Shown here in pieces: positions 44,262 to 58,139 of a DNA stretch of 64,000 nt (position 1 is its first letter; each line of letters opens with the position of its first letter). The position numbers and the translations under genes are program-made. Source of the DNA: Oleomonas cavernae (GTDB taxonomy: Bacteria; Pseudomonadota; Alphaproteobacteria; Zavarziniales; Zavarziniaceae); the NCBI RefSeq assembly GCF_003590945.1, contig NZ_QYUK01000011.1, forward strand, positions 4,266,001 to 4,330,000. Direction: 5' to 3'. Below the pieces are notes generated by a model. It saw only the letters and a program-made list of their open reading frames with translations. It did not search any database and was not told the origin of the DNA.

Positions 44262-45427
44262 GTGAGCAACAGCCTGCCGCTCCTGGACTTTGACCTGGGC
44301 GAGGATATCGAGATGCTGCGCGACAGCGTCCGCTCCTTTGCCGACCACGAGATCGCGCCGCGCGCGGCCGAGATCGACCGGACAAACCAGTTCCCCATGG
44401 ACCTGTGGCGCAAGATGGGCGACCTCGGCGTGCTGGGCATCACCGTCGACGAGGAATATGGCGGCGCCGGCATGGGCTACCTCGCGCATATGGTGGCGAT
44501 GGAGGAGATCTCCCGCGCCTCGGCTTCCGTGGGCCTGTCCTACGGTGCCCATTCCAACCTCTGCGTCAACCAGATCAAGCTGAACGGCACGGCCGAACAG
44601 AAGCGCCGCTATCTCCCTAAGCTGATTTCGGGCGAGGATGTGGGCGCGCTGGCCATGTCGGAGCCCGGCGCCGGCTCGGACGTGGTCTCGATGAAACTGA
44701 AGGCCGAGAAGCGGGGCGACCGCTATGTCCTGAACGGCAACAAGATGTGGATCACCAACGGGCCCGATGCCCAGACCCTGGTGGTCTATGCCAAGACCGA
44801 TCCCGCCGCCGGCCCCAGGGGCATCACCGCCTTTCTGGTCGAGAAGGGCTTTGCCGGCTTCTCGACCGCGCAGAAGCTGGACAAGCTGGGCATGCGCGGC
44901 TCCAACACCTGCGAACTGGTGTTCCAGGATTGCGAAGTGCCGCAGGAGAACATCCTGGGCCGGCTGAACGACGGCGTGCGCGTGCTGATGAGCGGGCTCG
45001 ACTACGAGCGCGCGGTGCTCTCGGCCGGGCCGCTGGGCATCATGCAGGCCTGCCTGGACGTGGTGCTGCCCTACGTGCGCGAGCGGCGCCAGTTCGGCCA
45101 GCCGATCGGCGATTTCCAGCTCATGCAGGGCAAGATCGCCGACATGTATGTGGCGCTCAATGCCTCGCGCGCCTATGTCTATGCCGTGGGCCAGGCCTGC
45201 GACAAGGGCCGGGTCAGCCGCCAGGACGCCGCCGGTGCCATCCTCTATGCCGCCGAGAAGGCGACCTGGATGGCGCTCGAGGCGATCCAGTGCCTGGGCG
45301 GCAATGGTTACATCAACGACTATCCCACCGGCCGCCTGCTGCGTGACGCCAAGCTCTACGAGATCGGCGCCGGCACGTCGGAGGTGCGGCGCATGCTGAT
45401 CGGGCGCGAGCTGATGAAGGGCATGGC

Positions 45428-45431
<4 letters not shown>
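44262..45431 (+). CDS. ivd: Isovaleryl-CoA dehydrogenase
   Basis: 389 aa. Oxidises isovaleryl-CoA to 3-methylcrotonyl-CoA with FAD, passing electrons to ETF. Acyl-CoA dehydrogenase motifs: [25 protein letters not shown], and [20 protein letters not shown]; the Glu base of isovaleryl-CoA dehydrogenases is expected in [13 protein letters not shown] (E near 249). Leucine-degradation neighbours support this over other acyl-CoA dehydrogenases. GTG 44262 follows GGGAGGATTAC. Overlaps mccB by ATGA. Confidence 0.93.
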
Positions 45432-47035
<1,604 letters not shown>

Positions 47036-47040
47036 CCGCG

Positions 47041-49043
<2,003 letters not shown>

Positions 49044-49047
<4 letters not shown>

Positions 49048-49949
49048 CCATGCTCGCCCACGTCCGCATCGTCGAGGTCGGCCCGCGCGACGGCTTGCAG
49101 AACGAGGCCGGCGTGGTGCCGCTGGCCGACAAGGTGGCCCTGATCGAGGCCCTGGCGGAAGCGGGCTTGCCCGTGGTCGAATCCGGCAGCTTCGTCTCGC
49201 CCAAATGGGTGCCCCAGATGGCCGATACCGACCAGGTGCTGGCGCGGCTGCGCCGCAAGCCGGGGGTCAGCTACCCGGTGCTGGTGCCCAACATGAAGGG
49301 GCTGGAGGCGGCGATCGCCGCCGGCGCCACCGAAATCGCCGTGTTCGGCGCGGCCTCGGAGAGTTTTTCCAACAAGAACATCAATTGTTCCATCGCCGAG
49401 AGCCTGGAACGCTTCGCGCCCGTCTGCGCCGCGGCCCTGGCCGCGGGCGTCAAGGTGCGCGGCTATGTCTCCTGCGTGCTGGGCTGTCCCTATGAAGGGG
49501 CGATTGCGCCGGCGGCGGTGGCGCGGGTGGCCAAGGCCTTGAGCGATCTGGGCTGCTACGAGATTTCCCTGGGCGATACCATCGGGGTGGGCACGCCGGG
49601 CCGGGCGCGGGTCATGGTGCGGGCGGTGACGGAACTGGTGCCGGTCGAGCGCCTGGCCGTGCATTTCCACGACACCTACGGCCAGGCCCTGGCCAATATC
49701 CTGGCCTGCCTGGACCTGGGCATCGGCACCGTCGACAGCGCGGTCGCGGGCCTGGGCGGCTGCCCCTATGCCAAGGGCGCGTCGGGCAATGTCGCGACCG
49801 AGGATGTGGTCTACATGCTCAACGGGTTGGGGATCGAGACCGGCGTCGACCTGGGCCGCGTGGCGGCGGCGGGGCGAGCTATTTTGAAGGTTCTGGGACG
49901 GCCGCCGGCATCCAAGGTGGCCCAGGTTCTGGCCAAGCGCGACGCCTGA
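49044..49949 (+). CDS. mvaB: Hydroxymethylglutaryl-CoA lyase
   Basis: 301 aa. Splits HMG-CoA to acetoacetate and acetyl-CoA, the last leucine-degradation step. DRE-TIM barrel motifs: [45 protein letters not shown], and catalytic loop [20 protein letters not shown], containing the essential Cys. Overlaps mccA by ATGA. No methylglutaconyl-CoA hydratase (liuC) gene lies between these genes, although the pathway needs one before this step. Confidence 0.95.
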
Positions 49950-49975
49950 CAGAGCGCGCGGACAGGGAGGCAACA

Positions 49976-51670
49976 ATGAACACCATCGCCATGAGCTATG
50001 TCAGCGGCCCCTCCAGTGCCCCCCTGCTGGGCATCACCATCGGCCAGGCCCTGGACCGGGCGGCCGAGGCCTGGCCGGATCGCCCGGCGCTGATCGACCG
50101 CGGCCAGGATGTCCGCTGGACTTGGGGGCAGCTCAAGGCCCAGGCCGATGGTTTCGCCGCCGGCCTGCTGGCCTTAGGGTTGAGGCCGGGCGACCGCATC
50201 GGCATCTGGTCGCTCAATCGCTGGGAATGGACACTGACCCAGTTCGCGGCGGCCAAGGCCGGGCTGATCCTGGTCACCATCAATCCCGCCTACCGCCTGT
50301 CGGAACTCGAATACGCCCTGAACCTGGTGGGTTGTGTCGCCCTGGTGAGCGCGACCAGCTTCAAGACCAGCGACTATTTGGGGATGGTGAATGCCCTGGC
50401 GCCGGAACTGGCAGCGTCGCAGCCCGGCCACCTGCAAGCGGTGAAGCTGCCCTCCCTGCGCAGCGTGATCCAGATCGGCGGCCCGGCGGCGCCCGGCACC
50501 TTTCCCTTCGCCGGCGTCGCCGGCCTGGCCGGTCCCGATCATCACGCCGCCTTGCCCCGTGTTGGCGCGACGCTGCAATTCGACGATCCGGTCAATATCC
50601 AGTTCACTAGCGGCACCACCGGCTCGCCCAAGGGCGTCACGCTGACCCACCACAACATCCTCAACAACGGCTATTTCGTCGGCCGCGGCTGCGCCCTCAC
50701 CGCGCAGGACCGGGTGTGCATTCCCGTGCCCCTCTATCATTGCTTCGGCATGGTCATGGGCAACCTGGCCTGTGTAACCTCTGGAGCATCCATGGTCTAT
50801 CCCGGCGAAGGCTTCGATCCCTTGATGACCCTCGAGGCGGTGGCGGCGGAACACTGCACGGCGCTGTACGGCGTGCCCACCATGTTCATCGCGCAGCTCG
50901 ATCATCCGCGCTTTGGCGACTTCGACCTCTCGTCCCTGCGCACCGGCATCATGGCCGGCTCGCCCTGCCCGATCGAGCTGATGAAGCGCGTGGTGGCGCA
51001 GATGAACGTTCGCGAAGTCACGATCTGCTACGGCATGACCGAGACCAGCCCGGTCAGCTTCCAGAGCGCGGTCGACGATCCCCTGGAACGCCGCGTGTCC
51101 ACCGTCGGCCGCATCCACCCGCACCTGGAGGTGAAGGTGGTGGATGCGGAGGGGCGTGTGGTGCCCTGCGGCACCTCGGGCGAATTGTGCACGCGCGGCT
51201 ATTCGGTCATGCGCGGCTATTGGAACCAGGCCGACAAGACCGCCGAGGCGGTGGATGCGGCGGGCTGGATGCACACGGGCGATCTCGCCACCATCGACGA
51301 GGAAGGCTTCTGCAACATCGTCGGCCGGATCAAGGACCTGATCATCCGCGGCGGCGAGAATGTCTACCCGCGCGAGGTCGAGGAATATCTCTACCGCCAT
51401 CCCAAGATCGCCGACGTGCAGGTCTTCGGCGTCGCCGATCAGAAATACGGCGAGGAACTGTGCGCCTGGATCAAGCTGCGCGAGGGCGAGGCCATGACGG
51501 CGGAAGACGTGCGCGGTTTCTGCCACGGCCAGATTGCGCACCAGAAGATCCCGCGCTATGTCCGCTTCGTCGACGACTTTCCCATGACCGTGACCGGCAA
51601 GATGCAGAAGTATCTGATGCGCCAGGCCATGGAGGCCGAGCTGGGCCTTGTCCGCGAGAAAACCGCATGA
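49976..51670 (+). CDS. AMP-forming acyl-CoA ligase of the leucine/isovalerate operon
   Basis: 564 aa. ANL superfamily adenylate-forming enzyme: [18 protein letters not shown] (P-loop), GMTETSPVS (A5), [21 protein letters not shown] (A7/A8 hinge) and final catalytic Lys in TVTGKMQKY. Resembles medium/short branched acyl-CoA ligases; context suggests activation of isovalerate or acetoacetate, which cannot be decided from sequence. ATG 49976 follows AGGGAGGC; overlaps the TetR gene by four bases. Confidence 0.88.
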   Translation: MNTIAMSYVSGPSSAPLLGITIGQALDRAAEAWPDRPALIDRGQDVRWTWGQLKAQADGFAAGLLALGLRPGDRIGIWSLNRWEWTLTQFAAAKAGLILVTINPAYRLSELEYALNLVGCVALVSATSFKTSDYLGMVNALAPELAASQPGHLQAVKLPSLRSVIQIGGPAAPGTFPFAGVAGLAGPDHHAALPRVGATLQFDDPVNIQFTSGTTGSPKGVTLTHHNILNNGYFVGRGCALTAQDRVCIPVPLYHCFGMVMGNLACVTSGASMVYPGEGFDPLMTLEAVAAEHCTALYGVPTMFIAQLDHPRFGDFDLSSLRTGIMAGSPCPIELMKRVVAQMNVREVTICYGMTETSPVSFQSAVDDPLERRVSTVGRIHPHLEVKVVDAEGRVVPCGTSGELCTRGYSVMRGYWNQADKTAEAVDAAGWMHTGDLATIDEEGFCNIVGRIKDLIIRGGENVYPREVEEYLYRHPKIADVQVFGVADQKYGEELCAWIKLREGEAMTAEDVRGFCHGQIAHQKIPRYVRFVDDFPMTVTGKMQKYLMRQAMEAELGLVREKTA

Positions 51671-52287
51671 CCCGCACCGTCGGCTCGCACGGGCCGACCA
51701 CCTCGTTGGCGATCCGCAAGGCCGGCCTGCGCCTGATCACCGAACACGGCTTCGAGGCCATGAGCCTGCGGCAACTGGCGGCCGAGGTCGGGCTGCAGAC
51801 CGCTTCGCTCTACAACCACATCAAGACCAAGCAGCACCTGCTGTTCGAACTGATCCACGAGCATCTGACCGCCCTGCTGGAACAGACCGACGCGGCCCTG
51901 GCGCAGGTGGCGGGGGAGAGCCCGACGCGGCGTTTGGAGCGCTTCGTGCTGCACCACCTGACCTATCACATGGAAAAGAAGCGCGAGGTCTTCGTCGCCA
52001 ATTTCGAGCTGCGCGGCCTGAGCCCTGAGAACTACAAGGTGATTGTCGCCCTGCGCCGGCGCTACGAGGCCAGGCTTATCGCGATCCTGGACGAGGGCGT
52101 GGCGGCCGGGATGTTCGACCTGCTCGACACCCAGGTCGCCGCCTATGCCATCCTGGCCATGCTGACCGGGGCCTGCACCTGGTACCGGCCCGACGGCCGC
52201 CTGTCGACCGATGACGTGGTCATGCTGCACACCAAGATGCTGCTGAACGGCTGCCTGCATCTGGCGGGTGGGAACACCCCTTCCTGA
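51667..52287 (+). CDS. TetR-family regulator of the leucine/isovalerate operon
   Basis: 206 aa. HTH domain: [20 protein letters not shown], then [20 protein letters not shown]. The C-terminal ligand domain ends [11 protein letters not shown]. Start ATG 51667 overlaps the acyl-CoA ligase stop by four bases, so it is a co-transcribed regulator that may repress the operon until an acyl-CoA binds; the TAACG palindrome at 44228 is a candidate target. Confidence 0.85.
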   Translation: MTRTVGSHGPTTSLAIRKAGLRLITEHGFEAMSLRQLAAEVGLQTASLYNHIKTKQHLLFELIHEHLTALLEQTDAALAQVAGESPTRRLERFVLHHLTYHMEKKREVFVANFELRGLSPENYKVIVALRRRYEARLIAILDEGVAAGMFDLLDTQVAAYAILAMLTGACTWYRPDGRLSTDDVVMLHTKMLLNGCLHLAGGNTPS

Positions 52288-52402
52288 CGTCATTCCGGCG
52301 AAGGCCGGAATCCATGGCCGGGACAGGCGAGATGCGGCCGGTTTTCCTGGTCGGGCGGTCCGCGTTGCATCGGAATGGATCCCGGCCTGCGCCGGGATGA
52401 CG
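52288..52402. repeat. Intergenic palindromic repeat, copy 1
   Basis: CGTCATTCCGGCGAAGGCCGGAATCCA at the left faces TGGATCCCGGCCTGCGCCGGGATGACG at the right, with a non-pairing centre. Second copy at 55986-56103 has the same terminal motifs. Fills the gap between the TetR and DUF1345 genes. Confidence 0.75.
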
Positions 52403-52424
52403 CTGAGAGGTAGTAGGTGCCAAA

Positions 52425-53087
52425 ATGCGACGGATTGCACGACACATCGGCCGGCTGACCCTGGGGCGGCCGCGCTTTTCGCTGGCGGGGCTGGTGGTGG
52501 CGCTGGCGTTCCTGGTGCTGCCGCACGACCTGGCCGAGGGGATGCGCCCGGTCATCGCCTGGGACCTGGGTATGCTGGTCTACCTGGCTGGCACCTGGTC
52601 GATGATGTTTCGGGCCGACGAGGCGGCGATCCGCGCCCGGGCGCGGGCGCATGATGTCGGCCAGTGGGTGATCCTGGGCCTGATGTTCTTCGGCATCGTC
52701 GCCTCGATGGCGGCGCTGGTCGATTTCCTGCGCCTGGCGCAAAGGGACCTGTCGGGCGGCGGCGGGCTGGACCTGGCGCTGGCGGGCTGGACCATGCTGT
52801 CGACCTTCGCCATGTTCCATACCCTGTTCGCCGTCCACTATGCCCACGACTATTACGCGGCGCCCGACAATGCCCCGCCGCTGGACTTTCCCGGCGACGA
52901 CGCGCCCGACTATGGCGACTTCCTCTATTTCTCCTTCGTCGTCGGCTTGACCGCCCAGGTCTCGGACGTGGTCGTGCGCAGCAAGCGCCTGCGCCGGGCG
53001 GTGCTGGCCCACGGTGTGGTCTCGTTCTTCTTCAACACCGTGCTGCTGGCGCTGATGGTCAATATCGCCGCAGGATTGCTGGGTTGA
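52425..53087 (+). CDS. DUF1345 membrane protein
   Basis: 220 aa, five predicted membrane helices. Family marks are FHTLFAVHYAHDYYAAP, DFLYFSFVVGLTAQVSDVVV and SFFFNTVLLALMVNIAAG. Function unknown. ATG 52425 is not preceded by a strong Shine-Dalgarno. Confidence 0.8.
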   Translation: MRRIARHIGRLTLGRPRFSLAGLVVALAFLVLPHDLAEGMRPVIAWDLGMLVYLAGTWSMMFRADEAAIRARARAHDVGQWVILGLMFFGIVASMAALVDFLRLAQRDLSGGGGLDLALAGWTMLSTFAMFHTLFAVHYAHDYYAAPDNAPPLDFPGDDAPDYGDFLYFSFVVGLTAQVSDVVVRSKRLRRAVLAHGVVSFFFNTVLLALMVNIAAGLLG

Positions 53088-53126
53088 CGCCATAATTTCG
53101 CCGGCTGGGCGGGCCAGGGTCAGCCC

Positions 53127-53816
53127 ATGGGGTGGATCTTTCGCATCATCGGGCGGCTTGCCGCGCTGGTCATCGGCCTGCCGGTCGCCGTCGCGCTGCT
53201 TTACGGTGCCGGCGCCCTGCTCGGCGCCTTGTCCCTCCAAGGGGCGCCCGGCGGGGCGCCGGCCGATGGCGTCCAGGTCTTCGTCGTCTCCAACGGCTTC
53301 CACACCGACATCGTCGTGCCCATGCAGGCGCAAGAAGTCGACTGGGCGCTGGAACTGCGGCCAGAACATTTCAACGGGGCGAACCCGGTGGCGGCCAGCC
53401 ACGCCGGCTTTGGCTGGGGCGACCGCGGCTTCTACCTGCAGACGCCGACCCTGGCCGATGTCGAGCCGGACGTGGCCTTCGCGGCGCTCTTCGCCTCCAG
53501 CGGCAGCCTGATGCATGTGACCTTGTGGGGCGGCACGCCCGTGCCCGGCCCCAATGTCCGCCCGCTGCGCCTGACGCCGGCGCAGTATGCTCAATTGACC
53601 GCCAACCTGCGGGCCGCGTTCCAGCGCGATACGGCCGGCGCGGTACGGCCGATCCCGGGCGCCGGCTACCACTATTACGACGCCTTCTACGAAGGGGTGG
53701 GGACCTATTCCCTGTTCGAGACCTGCAATGAATGGACGGCGGCGCAATTGCGGCGGATCGGCGTGGCGGTGGGCTGGTGGGCGCCGTTTCCCTTCGGTGT
53801 GATGTGGCATCTCTAG
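53127..53816 (+). CDS. DUF2459 (TIGR02117) family protein
   Basis: 229 aa. N-terminal anchor helix (~8-30), then an extracytoplasmic domain with VSNGFHTDIVVPM, AGFGWGDRGFYLQTPTL, MHVTLWGG and FETCNEWTAAQL. The paired Cys/His in NGFHTD and TCNEW suggest a papain-like hydrolase fold, which is inference. Members are common in bacteria with PHA genes or urease loci; role unknown. Converging with no overlap onto the PBP gene, 32 bases upstream. Confidence 0.78.
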   Translation: MGWIFRIIGRLAALVIGLPVAVALLYGAGALLGALSLQGAPGGAPADGVQVFVVSNGFHTDIVVPMQAQEVDWALELRPEHFNGANPVAASHAGFGWGDRGFYLQTPTLADVEPDVAFAALFASSGSLMHVTLWGGTPVPGPNVRPLRLTPAQYAQLTANLRAAFQRDTAGAVRPIPGAGYHYYDAFYEGVGTYSLFETCNEWTAAQLRRIGVAVGWWAPFPFGVMWHL

Positions 53817-53848
53817 CCCGACTCAGCACGCACCCCTAAGGTGGGGCC

Positions 53849-55945
53849 ATGGCAGGCACGAAGCAGACAAAAGGCACAGGCGCGCGGCGGGGACGCCCGG
53901 TCGCCACGGTAAAACGCGGCCAGCGGATCGACCGGCTGGACCGCCGGGCGACGCCGCCCAAAGCCGGCGGCGACAGGGGCGGCAATGGGGGCGGCGGCTG
54001 GCTGCGGGGCCGGCGCCCGCTCTACTGGCTGGCGGTGGCGGGCCTGTGGACGGGGATCGCCATCGCCGCGATGGTCGCCTTCTTCGCCTGGGACCTGCCC
54101 TCGATGGACCGGCTGAACCAGATCGACCGGCGCCCGGCCGTGCGCCTGGTCGCGGCCGACGGCACCACCTTCGCGACCGTGGGCGATCTCTACGGCGAGG
54201 CCCTGGCCCTGAACGACTATCCCGACGTGCTGGTCAAGGCGGTGCTGGCGATCGAGGATCGCCGCTTCTTCGATCACGGCGGCTTCGATCCCCTGGGGAT
54301 TTTGCGCGCGATGTTCCACAACATCATGGACGGGCGGGTAACCCAGGGCGGCTCCACCATCAGCCAGCAGACCGCCAAGACCGTGTTCCTGTCACCCGAG
54401 CGCTCGGTCCGGCGCAAGGTGCAGGAAGCGATCCTGACCCTCCAGCTCGAAAGCCGGCTCAGCAAGGACCAGATCCTGGCCCTCTACCTCAACCGGGTCT
54501 ATCTGGGGGCGGGCGCCTATGGCATGGACGGCGCGGCACGGCGCTATTTCGGCCATTCGGCCCGGCAGATGACGCTGGCCGAGGCGGCGATGCTGGCCGG
54601 CCTGATGAAGGCGCCGTCGCGCTATTCGCCCCTGGCCGACTACAAGGCGGCGAGCGACCGCGCCGGCGTGGTCCTCCAGGCCATGGTCGATGCCGATTTC
54701 ATCACCGCCGACCAGGCGGCGGCGGCCAAGGCGCTGCCGGCGCGCCTCGCCGCCCGCCCCGCCAGTAATGATGCCCGTTACTTCGTCGACTGGGTGGTCG
54801 ATCAGGTGGCGGACTATGCCGGGCCCGAGGCGGGCGACCTGATCGTCTCGACCACCCTGGACCTGAAGCTCCAGCGCGCGGCCGAGACGGCGCTCGACAC
54901 CGTGCTCGACAGCGACGGGCTGAAGCTGGAGGTCGAGCAGGGCGCCCTGGTCGCCATGGCGCCGGACGGGGCCGTGCGCGCCATGATCGGCGGGCGCGAC
55001 TATGCCGCCTCACCCTTCAACCGGGCGACGAGGGCGCTGCGCCAGCCCGGCTCCGCCTTCAAGCTGTTCGTCTATCTCGCCGCCTTCGAGGCCGGCCTCA
55101 CCCCCGATACCACCATGGTCGACGCGCCGGTGGAAATCGCCGGCTATCGCCCGTCCAACCTGGAACCGGGCTATGCCGGGGAGATGACCCTGACCTCGGC
55201 CTTCGCCCGTTCGGTCAACACCATCGCCGTGCGCCTGCTGGGCCGGGTGGGCGCCCGGAAGGTGGTGGAGATGGCCAAGCGCCTGGGGGTTACCTCCGAG
55301 ATCCCGGCCAATGCCTCGATCGCGCTGGGCAGTGCCGAGGTGACGCCGCTGGAACTGACCGCCGCCTACGGCGTCATGGCCAACGGCGGCCGCGCGGTCT
55401 TCGCCCACGGTATCCGCGAGATCCGCACCGCCGACGGCACCGTGCTCTACCGGCGCGATGCCGGGGCGGCGGCGCGCATCGTCAACGAACAGGTCGTCGG
55501 CCGGATGAACCGCCTGCTGACAGCGGTGATCAACGGCGGCACCGGCAAGGCGGCGCAACTGGGCCGGCCCGCGGGCGGCAAGACCGGCACCAGCCAGGAC
55601 TACCGCAACGCCTGGTTCGTCGGCTTCACCGGCAACCTGGTGGCGGGGGTCTGGATCGGCAACGACGACGGCAGCCCGATGAAGAAGGTCACCGGCGGCG
55701 GCCTGCCGGCGCGGATCTGGAAGGCCTTCATGACCGAGGCGCTGCAAGGCGCCCCGGCGACGCCGCTGCCCGACATGCAGGAAGACCAGGACCTGCTCGA
55801 CCGCCTGGTCGATTTCCTGGGCGGCGGCGAAAGCGTGCCGGCCGATCCCGGCCTGGCCGTCGAGGACGGCGCCGCCCCGCCCGCGGCACCCACGCGCCCG
55901 CGCGCGGCGCCGATCCCGGACTATCCGGTGGACCGCAACCGGTAA
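53849..55945 (+). CDS. Class A penicillin-binding protein (1A type)
   Basis: 698 aa. Bifunctional peptidoglycan synthase. Basic/Gly-rich cytoplasmic tail, membrane anchor ~58-80, glycosyltransferase (GT51) with AIEDRRFFDHGGFDPLG (catalytic Glu) and QGGSTISQQTAKTVFL, then transpeptidase with SxxK in RQPGSAFKLF, SVN in RSVNTIAV, and KTGT in GGKTGTSQD. Shorter than E. coli PBP1A because the OB-like insert is missing. The C-terminus is Pro/Ala-rich. ATG 53849 follows AAGGTGGGG. Confidence 0.92.
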   Translation: MAGTKQTKGTGARRGRPVATVKRGQRIDRLDRRATPPKAGGDRGGNGGGGWLRGRRPLYWLAVAGLWTGIAIAAMVAFFAWDLPSMDRLNQIDRRPAVRLVAADGTTFATVGDLYGEALALNDYPDVLVKAVLAIEDRRFFDHGGFDPLGILRAMFHNIMDGRVTQGGSTISQQTAKTVFLSPERSVRRKVQEAILTLQLESRLSKDQILALYLNRVYLGAGAYGMDGAARRYFGHSARQMTLAEAAMLAGLMKAPSRYSPLADYKAASDRAGVVLQAMVDADFITADQAAAAKALPARLAARPASNDARYFVDWVVDQVADYAGPEAGDLIVSTTLDLKLQRAAETALDTVLDSDGLKLEVEQGALVAMAPDGAVRAMIGGRDYAASPFNRATRALRQPGSAFKLFVYLAAFEAGLTPDTTMVDAPVEIAGYRPSNLEPGYAGEMTLTSAFARSVNTIAVRLLGRVGARKVVEMAKRLGVTSEIPANASIALGSAEVTPLELTAAYGVMANGGRAVFAHGIREIRTADGTVLYRRDAGAAARIVNEQVVGRMNRLLTAVINGGTGKAAQLGRPAGGKTGTSQDYRNAWFVGFTGNLVAGVWIGNDDGSPMKKVTGGGLPARIWKAFMTEALQGAPATPLPDMQEDQDLLDRLVDFLGGGESVPADPGLAVEDGAAPPAAPTRPRAAPIPDYPVDRNR

Positions 55946-55985
55946 CATCGAGGCGACTACCGGGGCGCAGAACAGTAACCTCTTT

Positions 55986-56103
55986 CGTCATCCCGGCGTA
56001 GGCCGGGATCCACTGTCGTGCAGGGGCTGGGACACAAGACCAGTGTTGCGATGCTGCCCGAGCCCGCCATTCCAGTGGATCCCGGCCTTCGCCGGGATGA
56101 CGG
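55986..56103. repeat. Intergenic palindromic repeat, copy 2
   Basis: Same ends as the element at 52288: CGTCATCCCGGCGTAGGCCGGGATCCACT at left, AGTGGATCCCGGCCTTCGCCGGGATGACG at right, nearly perfect 28-base outer arms. Sits between two genes whose 3' ends meet, where it could also help terminate transcription. Confidence 0.8.
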
Positions 56104-56140
56104 TTAGGGGTGTAAGAGCGGTCGCCCTTCAACGGGCACG

Positions 56141-57148
56141 TCAAGTCGCCATCGGCACGCCGTGATCCTTGTCGTCGGTCAGGATCTCGAAGGCCGCGCG
56201 GTGGGTGGTGCGCAGTAACAAGGGCGGTTGCCCGGTGCGTTCGAGGGTAAGGTCACAGGCAGCGATCTTGGAATTCAGGCAGGTGTGGCTGCCGCCGGGC
56301 GGGTTGTAGTAGGTCAGGCCGACGAAGTCCCCGGGTGTCGCCTCGAAGCGGCCGTGCATGGCCACGCCCGGTGCGCGGCTGCTGAAATCCCAATGGAAGT
56401 AACCCCAGCGGCCACGGGCACGCAGGGCTTGGGCGATGGTGTTCAGGCGGTATTCCTCGCGGCCCACCCGCAGCACCAGGATGGTCAGGGGCGGGGTCCA
56501 GATCGGGCCCAGCTTCAGCCGGGCGGTGATCACCTCGAGGAAGGCGTCGGGCTGGTCGTCGAAGCCCACCACCTGGCCCCAGGCATAGGTGTCGGTGTGC
56601 TTGGACCCCCAATTGTGATTCTCGCTGCCTACCCAATCCTCGATCGGCCAGGACACGCCGTCGACCTCCAGGCTGCCGCTGAAGCGCACGAAGGGGCGTG
56701 GCGTCACCGCCTTGGCCTTGGGCAGGCGCGCGGCATAGTAGCCCTCGGGCAGGAACAGCACGGGCGCGCCGCCGCCCTCGTAGCGCAGGTCCCAGCGCAA
56801 GCGGTGGGGCGCCTGCACTTCGCCCTCTAATCGGCCGGGTGTCAGCGCGGCCGCGCCGATGCGCACGTCCAGGCCGCCGTCGCCGAACCGGCAGGCGGCC
56901 AGGGGGATCTCGCTCTTGCCGGCCCGGATGCCGGCGTGCTCGTCGAAGCGGATCGCCCACAATTCGCCGATGGCCTGCTCGGGCCGGCCGTGCGGCGAAA
57001 AGATCGTGTAGCGGATCCAGAATGCCTGCCTGGTGGTCGGATGGTTGGCGCGCAGGAACCAGCTCTCGTAATGGCCCGGGCGCTGGCCGGCCTGGTAGCG
57101 CATGCGCTGCCAGGGCGTCGGGTCGGGGGGCGGGCTGGTCGTCGTCAT
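56141..57148 (-). CDS. AttH/CrtC/tocopherol-cyclase-like lipocalin-fold protein
   Basis: 335 aa from the chosen start. Two beta-barrel-like halves without signal peptide. Diagnostic run: GSENHNWGSKHTDTYAWGQV in the middle, WFLRANHP at the start and YYNPPGGSHTCLNSKIA near the end. Related families include carotenoid hydratases (CrtC), tocopherol cyclases and AttH. The reaction is not predictable. Start may instead be ATG 57193, which has GGA four bases upstream. Confidence 0.55.
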   Translation of the reverse strand: MTTTSPPPDPTPWQRMRYQAGQRPGHYESWFLRANHPTTRQAFWIRYTIFSPHGRPEQAIGELWAIRFDEHAGIRAGKSEIPLAACRFGDGGLDVRIGAAALTPGRLEGEVQAPHRLRWDLRYEGGGAPVLFLPEGYYAARLPKAKAVTPRPFVRFSGSLEVDGVSWPIEDWVGSENHNWGSKHTDTYAWGQVVGFDDQPDAFLEVITARLKLGPIWTPPLTILVLRVGREEYRLNTIAQALRARGRWGYFHWDFSSRAPGVAMHGRFEATPGDFVGLTYYNPPGGSHTCLNSKIAACDLTLERTGQPPLLLRTTHRAAFEILTDDKDHGVPMAT

Positions 57149-57296
57149 CGCACACCAAGGGTCGATCGTTCTGGCCGCTATCGAGCCAGGCATTTTCCAG
57201 GGCCGTCAATTACTCACCACCGCCATGCACGCGCACCGGGTGGTGAAGCCGCCGGTCTTCCTGTCGTATAGCGATACGCGACGAGGGGAGAGGGCC

Positions 57297-58136
57297 GTGA
57301 CCCAGCTCGAAAAAGCCGTGAAGTTCCAGGCCCTGCATGCCAGGCCGGGGGCCTTCGTGATTCCCAATCCCTGGGATGCGGGCTCGGCCCGGATTCTCTC
57401 GGCACTGGGTTTCGAGGCGCTGGCGACGACCAGTGCCGGCCTGGCCTTCGCGCTGGGCCGCCGCGACGGCGAAGGCGCGATCAGCCGGGACGAGACCCTG
57501 GCCAACGCGAAACTGATCGCCGAGGCGACCGATCTGCCTGTCGCCGCCGATCTGGAGAATGGCTTTGGCGATGCGCCCGAGGCGGCGGCGCAAACCATCC
57601 GCCTGGCTGCCGGGGCCGGCCTGGTCGGCGGCTCGATCGAGGATGCGACGGGCAACGCCGACCGGCCGATCTATGATTTCACCCGTGCGGTCGAGCGGGT
57701 CGCCGCTGCCGTCGAGGCGGCGCGGGCGCTGCCTTTTCCCTTCACCTTCGTCGCCCGGGCCGAGAATTTCCTGCACGGCCGGCCCGACCTCGACGACACG
57801 ATCCGCCGTCTTCAGGCGTTCGAGGCGGCCGGTGCCGATGCCCTCTTTGCCCCCGGCCTGCCGGGGATCGAGGCCATTCGCACTGTCTGTGCCGCGGTCG
57901 GCAAGCCGGTGAACGTGGTCATGGGCCTGAAAGGCATGACCTATTCCGTGGCCGACCTGGCCGCCGCCGGGGTGCGCCGGATCAGCCTGGGCAGTGCGCT
58001 CGCCCGCGCCGCCCTGGGCGGTTTCGTGCGCGCGGCGCAGGAGATCAGCGAGCACGGCACCTTCGGCTTCGCCGACCAGGCCCTGCCCTTCGCGCAGGCC
58101 AACGACTTCATGTCCCACGGATCAGGAGACCGGTAA
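57297..58136 (+). CDS. Isocitrate lyase/PEP mutase superfamily enzyme
   Basis: 279 aa, TIM-barrel enzyme. IPNPWDAGSARILSALGFEA, TTSAGLAFALGR, VAADLENGFGDAPE, GGSIEDATG and FVARAENFL are in the order seen in PEP mutase/oxaloacetate decarboxylase-like members. The KKCGH loop of true isocitrate lyase is absent, so it is not AceA. Likely acts on a 2-oxo acid or 2-methylisocitrate-type substrate. GTG 57297 follows AGGGGAG. Three bases from the LysE gene, so one unit. Confidence 0.78.
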   Translation: MTQLEKAVKFQALHARPGAFVIPNPWDAGSARILSALGFEALATTSAGLAFALGRRDGEGAISRDETLANAKLIAEATDLPVAADLENGFGDAPEAAAQTIRLAAGAGLVGGSIEDATGNADRPIYDFTRAVERVAAAVEAARALPFPFTFVARAENFLHGRPDLDDTIRRLQAFEAAGADALFAPGLPGIEAIRTVCAAVGKPVNVVMGLKGMTYSVADLAAAGVRRISLGSALARAALGGFVRAAQEISEHGTFGFADQALPFAQANDFMSHGSGDR

Positions 58137-58139
58137 ACG

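Noticed and set aside
52288..56103. CRISPR-like array from the two similar palindromic repeats
   Set aside because: Only two copies 3.6 kb apart with genes between; no regular spacers.
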